Origin: JAOUEA01 sp963821935
Lineage (GTDB): Bacteria; Actinomycetota; UBA4738; HRBIN12
Assembly: GCA_963821935.1 (NCBI GenBank)
Contig: CAWGFM010000005.1
Span: 558,001 to 622,000, forward strand
Length of the DNA stretch: 64,000 bases
Direction: 5' to 3'
This document shows, in pieces, positions 42,079 through 52,800 of this stretch. Position numbers and translations under genes: made by a program. Position 1 is the stretch's first letter, and each line of letters starts with the position of its first letter. Under the pieces are notes generated by a model that did not search any database, had not been told where the DNA came from, and worked only from the letters and a program-made list of their open reading frames with translations.

Positions 42079-43188
42079 ATGACCACAAGGACGTTCAACT
42101 TCTCACCGGGCCCGGCGACCCTGCCGCTGCCCGTGCTCGAGCAGGTGCAGCGCGATCTGGTATGCCTTCCCGGCGTGGGCGCCTCGCCGCTCGAGGTCTC
42201 GCACCGCGGCGCTTGGTTCGAGGGAGTGATCGAGGAAGCCCGGAACAACCTCCGGGCATTGCTGGCGATCCCGGACACCCACCATGTCGAGTTCTGCGCG
42301 GGCGGCGCCACCATGCAGTTCGCGATGGCTCCCATGAACTTCGGGGCGCACCGCACCGGGTCCTCCCGACTACGTCGTCACCGGGTCAGTGGGGAACCAA
42401 GGCCATGGGCGAAGCCGCGAGATGCGGCTCTGCCCGCACTCGCCTGGACCGGGACAGGACGAGCACTTCGTTCGCGTCCCGGACGACCCGCGAGCTGACA
42501 GCGAGCCTCGGCTCCCGATGCCGCCTACATCCACCTCACCACGAACGAGACGATCGAGGGCGTGGAGTTCGCCGCCGATCCTCGCATCGATGCCGACGTG
42601 CCGGTCGTCGCCGACATGTCATCGGACCTGTTGTCTCGGCCGGTCGACGTCGAGCGCTACGGGCTGATCTACGCCGGGGCGCAGAAGAACGCCGGGCCGG
42701 CCGGCGTCACCATCGTGATCGTCCGCGACGATCTGCTCGCGACGATCCCCGATGGGTTGCCGGCCATGCTCGACTACCGCACGTTCGTGAACCACGGTTC
42801 GCTGTTCAACACCCCGCCCGTGTTCGCGATCTACGTGCTCATGCTGGTGACCCGGTGGCTTCGAGAGGACGCGGGCGGACTGGAACCGCAGCATCGGATC
42901 AACCGACAGAAGGCCTCGACCATCTACGACGTGATCGACGGCAGCGACGGGTTCTACCGGGGGCACGCCAGTGCTGGCTCACGCTCGCTCATGAACGTGA
43001 CGTGGCGCCTGCCCACTGACGAGCTCGACCGACGGTTCATCGATGAAGCGGCCGATGCAGACCTGAAGGAGCTGCGAGGCCACCGCAGCGTCGGCGGGAT
43101 CCGCGCGAGCCTGTACAACGCCATGCCGCAGGCTGGCGCGGACGCACTCGCGGCCTTCATGCGCGCGTTCGCCCGGCGGAACGGCTGA
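42079..43188 (+). pseudogene. serC: Phosphoserine aminotransferase, at least five frameshifts in this assembly
   Basis: SerC makes phosphoserine from 3-phosphohydroxypyruvate and glutamate. The N-terminal part is clear (TTRTFNFSPGPATLPLPVLEQVQ, HRGAWFEGVIEEA, EFCAGGATMQFAMAPMNF), as is the C-terminal part from 42517 (DAAYIHLTTNETIEGVEF, GAQKNAGPAGVTIVIVR with the PLP lysine, LLNTPP-type helix). Between 42350 and 42520 the sequence passes through several frames: PDYVVTG, WGTKAMGEAA, then DEHFVRVPDD, RELTAS. This is too many breaks for one natural mutation; the functional gene is almost certainly intact in the cell. The ATG at 42079 is the family start. Confidence 0.82.
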
Positions 43189-43194
43189 AGCGCG

Positions 43195-44235
43195 TCAGCG
43201 ACCAGCACGGCCTCCGAGGGTATCGGGAGCCGACCCGAACATCGGCAGGCGCTTGCCGCCGGCATGCGCACGCGCCCCGCCATCGGGCCGGCCGGCGACC
43301 GTGACCGCCGTATCCGCGTCGCGCACCACGAAGATGTCGGGTCTGAAGCGCCGGCGGCAGTCGAAGCGATCGAAGTACACGTCCGTGTGCGTGTCCAGCT
43401 TGACGACGGAGCCCAGGCGATACGCGACGTCGAGGTGGGCCGGCAGCGCATGCACGAGGACGACCGAGGGGTCCCCGATCGTCCAGCGGAAGATCCTGAC
43501 GCTTCGTCCACATGCGTTCCCGCTCCGGGCGAAGTACACGACGTCGTCCGCCGTCACGCTTCCGTAGTACTCGTGCTTGCCTTGCTGGTGGGGCACGGTG
43601 AACTGGTCCTGCGTCCCGATGTCGTACACGTAGGTGCGACAGAGCTGCCGACATTTGGTCCACGTCGCGTACTGGTCCGTGAGGTTGCCTGGCCGGATGC
43701 ATCCGCACTTCCCGGGTGCTTGATCGAGCGTCACGGCGTCGCCGGTGGCTCGATCCAGGAGCATCACGCGCCAGGGCGAGGTCGGCCGAGCGAAGTGGTT
43801 CCGCCCGAACAGAACGTGCGTATCGGTCCAGCTCGGCGCCCATTCCCATCGGTCGGTGTTGACACCTTGAGGTGGCGGACGGTAGTCGCCGGTGTCCGGG
43901 TCGTAGACGCGGACGTCCGATCGGAACCGACTGCCCGAGGGCCTGACCTGCTGATAGATGAAGTTCCCGTCGTTGAACCCTCCAGTGAAGGAAGCGCCTC
44001 GATCGGAATCGTTCACCTTGATCCCCGGCCCGGCACTGCCGATGTTGCGGATGCGCGCGAACGCCGGGCGCCTCTTGGTGAACTGGGTCCATGCCAGATG
44101 GGTGTCATCGGCCGCTGGAAGGATCTGGCTCTCCGGTCCGGTGAGGACCGGCTCAGCAACCAACGCTCCCGCGGTGGCCGGATGGAGCCCCGAGATCACG
44201 CACAGGAACACCCCGAGCCCGACGATGCGCTTCAT
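43195..44235 (-). CDS. Secreted beta-propeller-like protein
   Basis: This 346-residue protein has a signal peptide (MKRIVGLGVFLCVISGLHPATAG) and a WD/PQQ-like series of beta-repeats: ILPAADDTHLAWTQF, SPWRVMLLDRATGDAVTLD, VTADDVVYFARSG, YRLGSVVKLDTHTDVYFD. Several cysteines (GKCGCIRPG, TKCRQLCRTYVYD, NACGRS) suggest disulfides in an extracellular environment. Family not recognised. The ATG at 44235 has GGGGGA eight bases upstream; an earlier ATG at 44250 is less likely. Confidence 0.82.
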   Translation of the reverse strand: MKRIVGLGVFLCVISGLHPATAGALVAEPVLTGPESQILPAADDTHLAWTQFTKRRPAFARIRNIGSAGPGIKVNDSDRGASFTGGFNDGNFIYQQVRPSGSRFRSDVRVYDPDTGDYRPPPQGVNTDRWEWAPSWTDTHVLFGRNHFARPTSPWRVMLLDRATGDAVTLDQAPGKCGCIRPGNLTDQYATWTKCRQLCRTYVYDIGTQDQFTVPHQQGKHEYYGSVTADDVVYFARSGNACGRSVRIFRWTIGDPSVVLVHALPAHLDVAYRLGSVVKLDTHTDVYFDRFDCRRRFRPDIFVVRDADTAVTVAGRPDGGARAHAGGKRLPMFGSAPDTLGGRAGR

Positions 44236-44307
44236 GATGCGGTCCCCCATCGAGATGGCCGAACGAGGATGCTCCCACGAGAAACCGCTCGACGCAAGTT
44301 CGCTCGA

Positions 44308-44673
44308 TCAGGCGCCGGTGGCCACGTCGAACTCGTTGCCTTCGGGGTCGGCGAGCGTCCTCCACCGGAAGGTGTCGAGCGTTCGCTCGGTCTCATCGGG
44401 CCACGACCCCCCGAGCTCGACCACCCGAGCGGTGGCGGCTTCCAGGTCCTCGACGGACAGATCCAGGTGGATGCGGTTCTTGTCACGCTTGGGCTCGGGC
44501 ACGCGCTGGAAGCACAGCACGGGGAGACGGTCGCTGCCTTTCAGGAACACGTATCGCCCGTCGTCCATGGTGAGCTCGACCTCGGTGTCCAGCACCGCCG
44601 ACCAGAATGCCGCGACGGCAGCCGGATCGGTGCAGTCGATCGTCGCGTACAGGAAACTGCCCACGCCTGCCAT
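44308..44673 (-). CDS. Glyoxalase/VOC-family protein
   Basis: This 121-residue single VOC-domain protein has YATIDCTDPAAVAAFWSAVL, the KNRIHLDLSVEDLEAATARV strand-helix and the terminal RTLADPEGNEFDVATG metal-binding end. One domain is half of the usual fold, so it probably forms a dimer. The substrate is unknown. It lies 35 bases downstream of a class III aminotransferase gene and may be in its operon. GGGGGAG is upstream of ATG 44673. Confidence 0.9.
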   Translation of the reverse strand: MAGVGSFLYATIDCTDPAAVAAFWSAVLDTEVELTMDDGRYVFLKGSDRLPVLCFQRVPEPKRDKNRIHLDLSVEDLEAATARVVELGGSWPDETERTLDTFRWRTLADPEGNEFDVATGA

Positions 44674-44708
44674 GTCGTGCTCCCCCCTACCCTCGAGGTG
44701 CGGATCCC

Positions 44709-46067
44709 TCAGGCGCCGATCAGCTCGTCGGCCGCCTGACCGAAGACCTCGGTGTGACGATCGACGTCGTCCGCCGTGGTGGCGGGCGACATCAGCGACA
44801 TGTTGTGGAACGGGGTCATCAGGATCCCTCGATTCAGCATGTACAGGTGGATGAATGCGTCGAGATGCTCGTCTTGTCCGGCGGCCGCCATGGCACCGTC
44901 GCGAGCGACGTCGGGCCGGAAGAGGTACTCCACCCTGCATCCCAGGCGGGTCACGTGCCACGGCAGCGATCGGCTCTCGATCACCCCCTGCACCCCGTGT
45001 TCGAACCGCTCGCCCAAGCCGATCATGCGTTCGAACGCCTCGTCGGTGAGCACCTCGCCCAAGGTCGCCCGCATGGCCGCCAGGCTCAGCGCGTTGCCGG
45101 CCAGGGTGCCGCCGGTCCCGCCCACGTCGGAGTTGCGCCAGTCGGTGTGCTCGATGATCCGATCCGAGACATCCTGGGTCATGCCGAAGGCCGCGCTCGC
45201 GATGCCGGCGCCCAGGGTCTTGCCGATCGTGACGATGTCGGGTTGCAGGTTCCACGCCTTCGTGCAGCCGCCGGGGCCCGCACAGATCGTGTGTGTCTCG
45301 TCGATCACCAGCAGCGTGCCGTACTTCGTGCAGAGCTCACGTACGCCCTGGTGATAGCCCTCGTCGGGTAGCACGATGCCGATGTTGGTGAGCGCTGGCT
45401 CGAACAGCACAGCCGCGACGTCGCCCGGTGCCAGCGCCGCTTCCAGGGCCTCGAGATCGTTGATCTCCACGACCTTGGTGGTCAGCTCCAGGGGCACGGT
45501 TTGGCCGATCAGTCCCGCCCGAGGTCGAAGGCCTCCATCCTCGTCCAACTGCGCCATCGTCTCGTCGACCGACCCGTGATAGTTCCAGTTGTGCACCACG
45601 GTCAACGGCCTGCCGGTGATCTCACGCGCCCACCGCAGCGTGAACCGATTGGCATCCGTCGCGGTCAGCGCGAACTGCCACAGCGGCACCCCGAACCGGC
45701 GGGTCATCTCGGCGCCCACCCAGGCCGCATCCTCGGTGGGCAGCATCAGCGTGATGCCCTTGGCCGCCTGATCCGCGATCGCATCGACCGACACCTTGGG
45801 TCCGTGCCCGGCCATCCCCCCCGTGTCCCCCAAACAGAAGTCGACGAACTCGTTGCCGTCGACGTCGGTGAAACGCGCACCGTCGGCGTGGTCGACGAAC
45901 ACGGGCCAGTCACCCGGCCAGCGGATCATCCAGTTCATGGGCACCCCGAAGAGCAGCGATGCTTTGGCTGCGTCGGAAAGCTCCCCCGAACGCGGATGGC
46001 GATCGCGGAAGGTTCCGCGCTCCCGCTCCATCAGGTCTGCCAGCCTCGTCCGGTCGATCGTCTCCAC
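44709..46067 (-). CDS. Class III pyridoxal-phosphate aminotransferase
   Basis: This 452-residue aminotransferase is of the glutamate-1-semialdehyde/ornithine-type superfamily. It has the RFTDVDGNEFVDF strand, the GGMAGHGP motif, the LLVIDETHTICAG motif (Asp for the PLP nitrogen) and the TIGKTLGAGI lysine. The HNWNYHGSVDE segment is also typical. It is probably a transaminase for an unspecified amino acid, not GSA aminotransferase itself, since no hem genes are near. Confidence 0.9.
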   Translation of the reverse strand: METIDRTRLADLMERERGTFRDRHPRSGELSDAAKASLLFGVPMNWMIRWPGDWPVFVDHADGARFTDVDGNEFVDFCLGDTGGMAGHGPKVSVDAIADQAAKGITLMLPTEDAAWVGAEMTRRFGVPLWQFALTATDANRFTLRWAREITGRPLTVVHNWNYHGSVDETMAQLDEDGGLRPRAGLIGQTVPLELTTKVVEINDLEALEAALAPGDVAAVLFEPALTNIGIVLPDEGYHQGVRELCTKYGTLLVIDETHTICAGPGGCTKAWNLQPDIVTIGKTLGAGIASAAFGMTQDVSDRIIEHTDWRNSDVGGTGGTLAGNALSLAAMRATLGEVLTDEAFERMIGLGERFEHGVQGVIESRSLPWHVTRLGCRVEYLFRPDVARDGAMAAAGQDEHLDAFIHLYMLNRGILMTPFHNMSLMSPATTADDVDRHTEVFGQAADELIGA

Positions 46068-46149
46068 GGCCGTGCCTCCCAGGTCGGTGAATACCTGTTG
46101 TGGTCGACAGTCTACCGACGGAGCCCCCAGGCCTGCTCGGGGCCCCGAT

Positions 46150-47466
46150 TCACGCTCGGAGGCGAACCGCCAGCGCCACCGACGTGCCCCGCTCTCTGCC
46201 CCGCTCCGACGGGCGGGTCACGAGGCAGCCACCGGAGGCGAGCCGATCCTCGCAGTAGGCGCGACGCTCGGGCCGGACCCACATGACGGTGCCACCGCCG
46301 CCATCGAGGTTCAGCGCCCAGGTCGCGCCCGCCCGGATGAGCGCGGTTGCCAACTGCGGCATGCGCATGCCTTTGGACCACCGCTCGGACTGCCGACCGT
46401 CGACCGTGGCCATGTAGGTGATGCAGTCGGTGTCAACGCTTCGATCCAAGCATCCGTCGGCGAGACCCACCGCCGTCCGAGGATTGAAGTTGAACAGGTA
46501 GCTGGCACCCGGGTGGAATCGGGGCGCAACGTTGCGGCCGTCCTTCACCAGCAGCGGCGAGCCACCCATCACGTCGGCGACGCCTGGCCAGCCACGGAGG
46601 CGGGTGGAGATCGACACCGCATCACCCACCTCCAATCGCTCCACGGCGTTGCCGCCGGGGGCGCCCTGCAGACCGGTGATGACCACGGCGCCTCGATCGC
46701 CCGCCAGCGAGACGGGGGTCTTGAGGCATGGTTCGGGCTGGGTCTGGACCGAGTACCGCTGCCTGGCGGCGGCGTCGGGATCGGCGTCGGCGTCGGTGCG
46801 ACCCGACCCGGCGGGGATCAGCCGGGCGGCGCAGTACCGTGGATCACGGGGCTCGGGGGAGCGATCTCCCGAGGGTGATTCCACCGAGCCACCCCGCCAG
46901 GTGAACCCCGCCACTTCGATCCCGCGCGGATCGCCAGCATTCCACGAGCCGATCGGGAAGGTCACCGCCCCCGACCTCGCGGTGATCTCCAGGCGCGGCC
47001 TTCCCATGAACGCGTGATGGCCGTCGGCACTGACGGCGAAGACAGGGCCTCGTTGGATCCCCGAGGTCCAGACCTCGCCGTTGACCATCGACAGGTGCTT
47101 GGGCCGGCCGTCACGAGCCACGAAGTCTCCGTTGATCGCCGTGATCGATCCCGCCGCCTTGCCAAGCAGTGACGGCTGGCGATACCCCGGGTAGTGGTCC
47201 GATGCCGTCAGCACCTCGAGGACGGGTCGCGACCTGGCCCCGTGGTTGACGCGAACGATCCGGACCTCGTTCGGAGCGTCCGGATCGCGAACCGTGATCA
47301 GACGGGTTCCGGTACCAAGTTCATACGTGTGCCGGCGGATCGGGCGCTTGGTGGCGTGCACCGGATCGGCGACGAGGCCGACGACCACGGACGCCGCGAC
47401 GGCGAGGCATGTCGCCACGGCGACAGATCGGACGGCGGGGCTGGCCGGGCTGGGTGGCGAAGACAT
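46150..47466 (-). CDS. Secreted phosphodiester glycosidase (NAGPA domain)
   Basis: This 438-residue exported protein has a signal peptide (VATCLAVAASVVVGLVADPVHA) and a phosphodiester glycosidase domain, first known from uncovering enzyme (NAGPA). Typical segments are SITAINGDFV, VWTSGIQRGPVFAVS and the YMATVDGRQ...LATALIRAGATWALNLDGGGGTVMW block with DGGGG near the active site. It probably cleaves a GlcNAc-phosphate-type bond on the cell surface or in an exopolysaccharide. The ATG at 47466 begins the signal peptide. The divergent gene is an AONS-like synthase. Confidence 0.88.
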   Translation of the reverse strand: MSSPPSPASPAVRSVAVATCLAVAASVVVGLVADPVHATKRPIRRHTYELGTGTRLITVRDPDAPNEVRIVRVNHGARSRPVLEVLTASDHYPGYRQPSLLGKAAGSITAINGDFVARDGRPKHLSMVNGEVWTSGIQRGPVFAVSADGHHAFMGRPRLEITARSGAVTFPIGSWNAGDPRGIEVAGFTWRGGSVESPSGDRSPEPRDPRYCAARLIPAGSGRTDADADPDAAARQRYSVQTQPEPCLKTPVSLAGDRGAVVITGLQGAPGGNAVERLEVGDAVSISTRLRGWPGVADVMGGSPLLVKDGRNVAPRFHPGASYLFNFNPRTAVGLADGCLDRSVDTDCITYMATVDGRQSERWSKGMRMPQLATALIRAGATWALNLDGGGGTVMWVRPERRAYCEDRLASGGCLVTRPSERGRERGTSVALAVRLRA

Positions 47467-47617
47467 CGGGGGCAACGCTAATGCACCGCGAACGCCCGTT
47501 GAAACTCCCGATGGACGACGGCCGTTCGGCCGACCCCCCGGGAAGGAAGACTGGTCGGCTCCGGCCGATGCGTACGCAGTAAAGGTGGGTGGCTCCCCGT
47601 CCGATGGGAAGTGAGCC

Positions 47618-48994
47618 ATGGAAACCGAACCCGCAGAACCGTTCCGCCGCCCGGTCGCGGACGGCCTGAGCCGCCGACGGTCCGATCTACCCACGGAACC
47701 ATCGCCGAACGGCAAGCCTCGGAGGCGCGGCTACGACGGCTGGCTCGACCGGTGGGCGGCAACCACGACCGACCTCGGCCTCCTCACGCGCACACATCCC
47801 ATGATGGACGCCGTGATCGACGAGCAGGTGGGCCGGTCGATCCGCATCGGGGATCAGTGGCTCACGGACTGGGCATCGTGCAACTACTTGGGCTTCGACC
47901 TGGATGAGGAGATCATCGCCGCGGTCCCCGAGTACCTGGCGCGCTGGGGGACGCATCCCTCGTGGTCGCGACTGCTGGGCAGTCCGTCGCTGTACCCCGA
48001 GATCGAGGAGGAGCTCACCAGCTTGGTGGGTTCGGAGGACGCATTGGTCCTGCCCACGATCACCCACATCCACATGTCCGTGATCCCTGTGCTCGTCGGA
48101 GACGGAGCGATCTTCCTCGATGGCAGGGCGCACAAGACGATCTACGACGGCGCCATGGTCGCCGCGGGTCACGGAGCCACGATGCAGCGCTTCCGGCACA
48201 ACGATGTCGAGCACCTGGAGGAGCTGCTCCGGAGCAGCGACCCGGCCGTGCCCAGGGTGATCGCGATGGACGGCGTCAACTCCATGACCGGGAACGCGCC
48301 CGACCTGGCCGCCTTCTCGCGACTGGCGAACGAGTACGACGCGCTGCTGTACGTCGACGACGCGCACGGCTTCGGGGTGATCGGCGAACGCGGACCGCAG
48401 GAAGCGTGTGACTACGGTGCGCTCGGCAACGGGGTCTACCGGCACCTCGACGTGCCGTACGACAACGCCGTCTTGGTGGCCGGCTTCTCCAAGTCCTACT
48501 CGTCCCTGCTGGCGTTCATCGCGCTGCCATCTCGGCTGAAGGAAGCCCTGAAGGTGCTGGCGCCGCCCTACCTGTATTCAGGCCCCTCCCCCGTGGCCTC
48601 GCTCGCCACGACCCAGGCCGGTCTGAAGGTCAACCGCACGCGCGGGGAGTCGATCAGGACGGATCTGTGGCGCATGACCCACCGGCTCCTCGACGGCCTG
48701 CGCGAGATCGGGATCCACACCCCGAACACGTCCGGGTTCCCGATCGTGGAGATCCCACTCGCCAACCACGACGACATCGACGAGGTGGGGCGGTACCTGT
48801 TCGACCACGGTCAGTACGTCACGATGGCCGCCTACCCGCTGGTGCCCAAGGACGAGGTCGGCTTCCGCATCCAGGTCACCGCCGCCAACACCCCGCAACA
48901 GATCGAGGAGCTGGTGATGGTCCTCGGCAACCTGCACGAACGCTTCCAGCTGGAACCGGTGGCAGCCCACGCCGTGAGCGAGCGACGGGCCTAG
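47618..48994 (+). CDS. Alpha-oxoamine synthase / AONS-like PLP enzyme
   Basis: This 458-residue fold-type I PLP enzyme has ASCNYLGFDLDEEI, HTYYDGAM-type segment (RAHKTIYDGAMVAAGHG), LLYVDDAHGFGVIGERG and the PLP-lysine VLVAGFSKSYSSLLAF. The family covers 8-amino-7-oxononanoate synthase, serine palmitoyltransferase and relatives, which condense an amino acid with an acyl-CoA. The N-terminal 50 residues are basic and Pro-rich, unlike AONS, so lipid-type synthase is possible. No bio genes lie nearby. It overlaps the convergent SDR gene by 4 bases. Confidence 0.87.
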   Translation: METEPAEPFRRPVADGLSRRRSDLPTEPSPNGKPRRRGYDGWLDRWAATTTDLGLLTRTHPMMDAVIDEQVGRSIRIGDQWLTDWASCNYLGFDLDEEIIAAVPEYLARWGTHPSWSRLLGSPSLYPEIEEELTSLVGSEDALVLPTITHIHMSVIPVLVGDGAIFLDGRAHKTIYDGAMVAAGHGATMQRFRHNDVEHLEELLRSSDPAVPRVIAMDGVNSMTGNAPDLAAFSRLANEYDALLYVDDAHGFGVIGERGPQEACDYGALGNGVYRHLDVPYDNAVLVAGFSKSYSSLLAFIALPSRLKEALKVLAPPYLYSGPSPVASLATTQAGLKVNRTRGESIRTDLWRMTHRLLDGLREIGIHTPNTSGFPIVEIPLANHDDIDEVGRYLFDHGQYVTMAAYPLVPKDEVGFRIQVTAANTPQQIEELVMVLGNLHERFQLEPVAAHAVSERRA

Positions 48995-49758
48995 TCGAGC
49001 AACCGCTTCAGCTGGGCAGGGGTCACGCCGCCGATCCACCCTCCGTCGACACGCAGGTCGGTGGCGCTCACGTAGCGCGCATCGTCGGATGCCAGGAACA
49101 CGAACGCGCCGGCGACCTCGTCGGCGGTGCCCACCCTGCCCAGGCACGTCGCGATCCGAGCCGTTCGAGCTTCGGGATCGTCGTCGGGCTGCATGCTCGT
49201 GATGATCGTGCCTGGGCTGACGGAGTTGACGCGGATGCCTCGAGGCCCGAGCTCCATGGCGGCGTGCGAGACCATCGCCGAGATCGGCGCCTTCGATGCT
49301 GAATACGTGAGGTAATCGGGGAAGGGCCAGCCCAACGCGGCGGTCGACGTGATCGTGATGCTGCCTCCATCCCGCATATGAGGAGGCGCCTCGCGCAGTC
49401 CGTGGAAGACGCCCATGGCGTTCACCTCGAACTGTCGGCGAAGCGACTCCGCCCGCGCGGCTCGGAGCGACCCACCGTCCAGCTCGCTGATCCCAGCGTT
49501 GAGCACGACCACATCGATCGGACCCAGGAGGTCCCTCGCCTGCTGGAACGCGCGCGACACGTGCTCGCCGTCGGCCACGTCGCAGGCGACGAACATGGCC
49601 CCGGCCTCCTCAACCCCAGACGACTGGTGCCGAGCGAGGGCTACCACCGTTGCACCCTCGGCCGTGAACCTGCGAACCACTGCGGCTCCGATCCCGCTGG
49701 TTCCACCGGTCACCACGGCGGTCCTGCCGCTCAGCACCCCCGCACGCTCGGTCGCCAC
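48991..49758 (-). CDS. Short-chain dehydrogenase/reductase
   Basis: This 255-residue SDR has the cofactor motif TGGTSGIG, the NAG triplet (LNAGISEL), the catalytic serine in ITSTAAL, and the YSASK (Tyr/Lys) motif, with a closing DGGWIGG. It prefers NAD(P)H; the substrate is unknown. GTG 49758 is supported by AAGGAGCGAGG. A long apparent extension of this frame beyond 49758 is antisense to the GGDEF/EAL gene and is not real. Confidence 0.92.
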   Translation of the reverse strand: MATERAGVLSGRTAVVTGGTSGIGAAVVRRFTAEGATVVALARHQSSGVEEAGAMFVACDVADGEHVSRAFQQARDLLGPIDVVVLNAGISELDGGSLRAARAESLRRQFEVNAMGVFHGLREAPPHMRDGGSITITSTAALGWPFPDYLTYSASKAPISAMVSHAAMELGPRGIRVNSVSPGTIITSMQPDDDPEARTARIATCLGRVGTADEVAGAFVFLASDDARYVSATDLRVDGGWIGGVTPAQLKRLLD

Positions 49759-49866
49759 CCTCGCTCCTTCCTCGCGCCTCGATCCCACCCCTCCGGCCAG
49801 ATCAGGGGCGGGGCGTACCTGGTTCTGGGTATCAGCCAATCGGGCGGACAACCGATAACGCCTGAG

Positions 49867-52800
49867 ATGAGGAACAGAGCTTGGCTCGTGTACCCCGCGC
49901 TGGCCGTCGTCGCGCTGGCCGTCTACTTCATGGTGGGTCACAGCAGCACGCTGTTCAACCTCATCGGCCTGAGCTCTCCGATCCTCATCGTGGTCGCGGT
50001 CCGGCTCCACCAGCCGAAGACCCCCAGCGCGTGGCAACTGATCGCACTGGGTCAGTTTCTGTTCATCGCCGGCGACGTGGTGTCCTACAACTACGAGCGG
50101 TTCGCGACGGCGATGCCTCAGGTGTTCTGGTTGGACTACACCTTCAACCCGGCGGGCGACGTGCCGTACCCGGGCATCGCCGACGCCCTCTACCTCGCTG
50201 TGTACCCGTGCCTGATGGCGGGGCTGCTCCTCATGATCCGAGCTCGCACACCCGGTCGCGACCGGGCGAGCCTGTTGGACTCGTTGATGGTGGCCATCGG
50301 TGTTGGCACCCTGACGTGGGTGCTGCTGGTGGCGCCGTACATCCACACCGGCGATCTGGATCTGAAGACCAAGCTCACCGCGGTCGCCTATCCCACCATG
50401 GACCTGTTGCTCGCCGCGGTGGCGATCCGCTTGGCGGTCGGCGCCGGCCGCAGGCCCACGTCGTTCTACCTGATCATCGCCGCGATCGGGGCGCTGTTCA
50501 CGACCGACGCGATCTACGGATGGTTCGGCCTGTACAGCGCTGCCGGCTACCAGCCGGGCAGTGGCTGGCTGGAGGCGGGCTGGGCCACCTTCTACGTCTT
50601 GCTGGGTACCGCCGCGCTCCATCCATCGATGCGGGAGCTGACCGAGCCGGCGCCCGAGCTGGCCACCAAGCTGTCGTTCGGGCGGCTCCTGGTCCTGGCC
50701 AGCACGTCGCTGATGGCACCCGCGATCATCGCCTTCCAGGTTGCCCGGAACCACGACACGGACATGGAGGTGCTGATCGGCGCCACCATCATCCTGTTCC
50801 TGCTGGTCGTGGCCCGCATGTGGGGCCTGGTGCGGGCGCAACAGGAACTGGTGCTGCGCGAACAGGCGTTGCGTCGGGCCGGCGCCGCGCTGGTGACGGT
50901 GACCAACCGCGAGGGCATCTACGAAGCGGCCATCGAAGCCGGCCGCTCCCTGGCGGGTGAGGACGCTGCGATCCGCGTCTGTGACGAACCCGACGGCAAC
51001 GACGAATTGATCGTCGTGTCCTCGGCAGGCGGCGAACGGGAGGTCCTGGGCGCCCGGTTCCCGTTCACCACATTGCAGCAATGGAAGCGCGAACGATTGC
51101 TCGACAACGACGCGTACGTCGTCCGGGCCTATGAAAGCATCCTTCGCGAACCACTCGGTCTCCCGAGCGGAGACGGCAGCGTGTTCGTGGCCCCGCTGTT
51201 CATCCGTGAGGAGCTGCACGGCCTCATGGTGGTCGCCACGCCCGAAGAGATGCCCCGCGGCGTGGCCGACTCTCTCCGCGCCTTGTCTTCGCAGGTGGCC
51301 TTGGCGCTCGAATCGGCGACACTCACCGAGGATCTGCTGCTGAAGCAGAGCGAAGCACGGTTCGCGTCGCTGGTCAGCAACTCCTCCGATGTCGTCACGG
51401 TGATCGACCCCGACACTACGGTGACCTACGCCAGCCCCTCCGCAGCGCGGGTCCTCGGCTTCGAACCACACGACCTGGAAGGCAAGCGGTTCTCCGAGCT
51501 GATCCACGCGGATGACAAGACCCGGGTCATGCAGTTCCTCACGTCGGCGGGCGATGACGAGGGTCACCCTGGACTGGCCGAGTTCCGCCTGCGGCATCGG
51601 GAGGGTGATCATGTCTTCGTCGAGACGCTGCGAACCAACCTGTTGAACGATCCCAACCTCCGGGGCATCGTGCTGAACACCCGCGACATCTCCGAGCGCA
51701 AGGAGTTCGAGGAGCAGCTCTCGCACCAGGCGTTCCACGACTCCGTCACCTCGCTCGCCAACCGTGCCCTGTTCCGTGACCGCGTGACCCACGCGATCGA
51801 GCGCCAGGAACGAGACGCCAAACCCATCGCGGTCCTGTTCATGGACCTCGACGACTTCAAGACGATCAACGACTCCCTCGGCCACGCCGCCGGCGACCAG
51901 CTGCTCCGCGAGGTCGGCGAACGGCTCAAGGAGTGCCTGCGCTCCGCTGACACGGCCGCCCGTCTGGGCGGGGACGAGTTCGCGATCCTGTTGGAGGACG
52001 GCGGGGAGGGCATCCAGGCCGTCGACGTCGCCGATCGCATGATGCAGATGTTCGAGGAACCGTTCGAGCTGGAAGGCAAGGAGGTCTACGTCCGAGCATC
52101 CGTCGGCATCGCCGTGTCCGAAGGCGGGGTGGATGGCGACGCGGAGGAACTGCTGCGCAACGCCGACGTCGCCATGTACATGGCCAAGGAACGCGGAAAG
52201 AGCCGCTACCAGGTGTTCGAACCCGCGATGCATGACACCGCGCTCAAGCGGCTCGAGCTGAAGGCCGACCTGCAGCGCGCCTTGGAGCACGGAGAGTTCC
52301 AGCTCTACTACCAGCCCGTGATCGAGCTGGAGACCGGGCACATCACCGGCGTCGAAGCGCTGATCCGCTGGATCCACCCCACGCGCGGTCTGGTGCCCCC
52401 CCTGGACTTCATCCCGCTGGCCGAAGAGACCGGCCTGATCGTGCCCATCGGGCAATGGGTGCTCCACGAGGCGGCTCGCTACGCCGTGTCGCTCCAGGAG
52501 CACTACCCCATGGACCCGCCGTTCCACATGGCGGTGAACCTGTCCGCGAGGCAGGTCGCACGGCCGGAGCTGGTCGACGAGGTCCACGAGATCTTGGTCG
52601 AGACCGGTTTGGAGCCGGACTCGTTGATCCTGGAGATCACCGAGAGCGTGATGATGCAAGACATGGAGCTGTCCATCGAACGCTTGGGCGCGCTGAAGCA
52701 ACTGGGCGTGCGGCTCGCGGTCGACGACTTCGGCACCGGGTACTCATCGTTGAACTACATCCGGCGGTTCCCGGTGGACATCCTGAAGGTCGACAAGTCC

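Noticed and set aside
49759..52701. An open frame of about 980 codons on the minus strand continuing upstream of the SDR gene
   Set aside because: It is antisense to the GGDEF/EAL gene, which has full domain support. The frame reads as low-complexity, charged sequence with no domain; GC-rich codon use keeps the opposite strand open.
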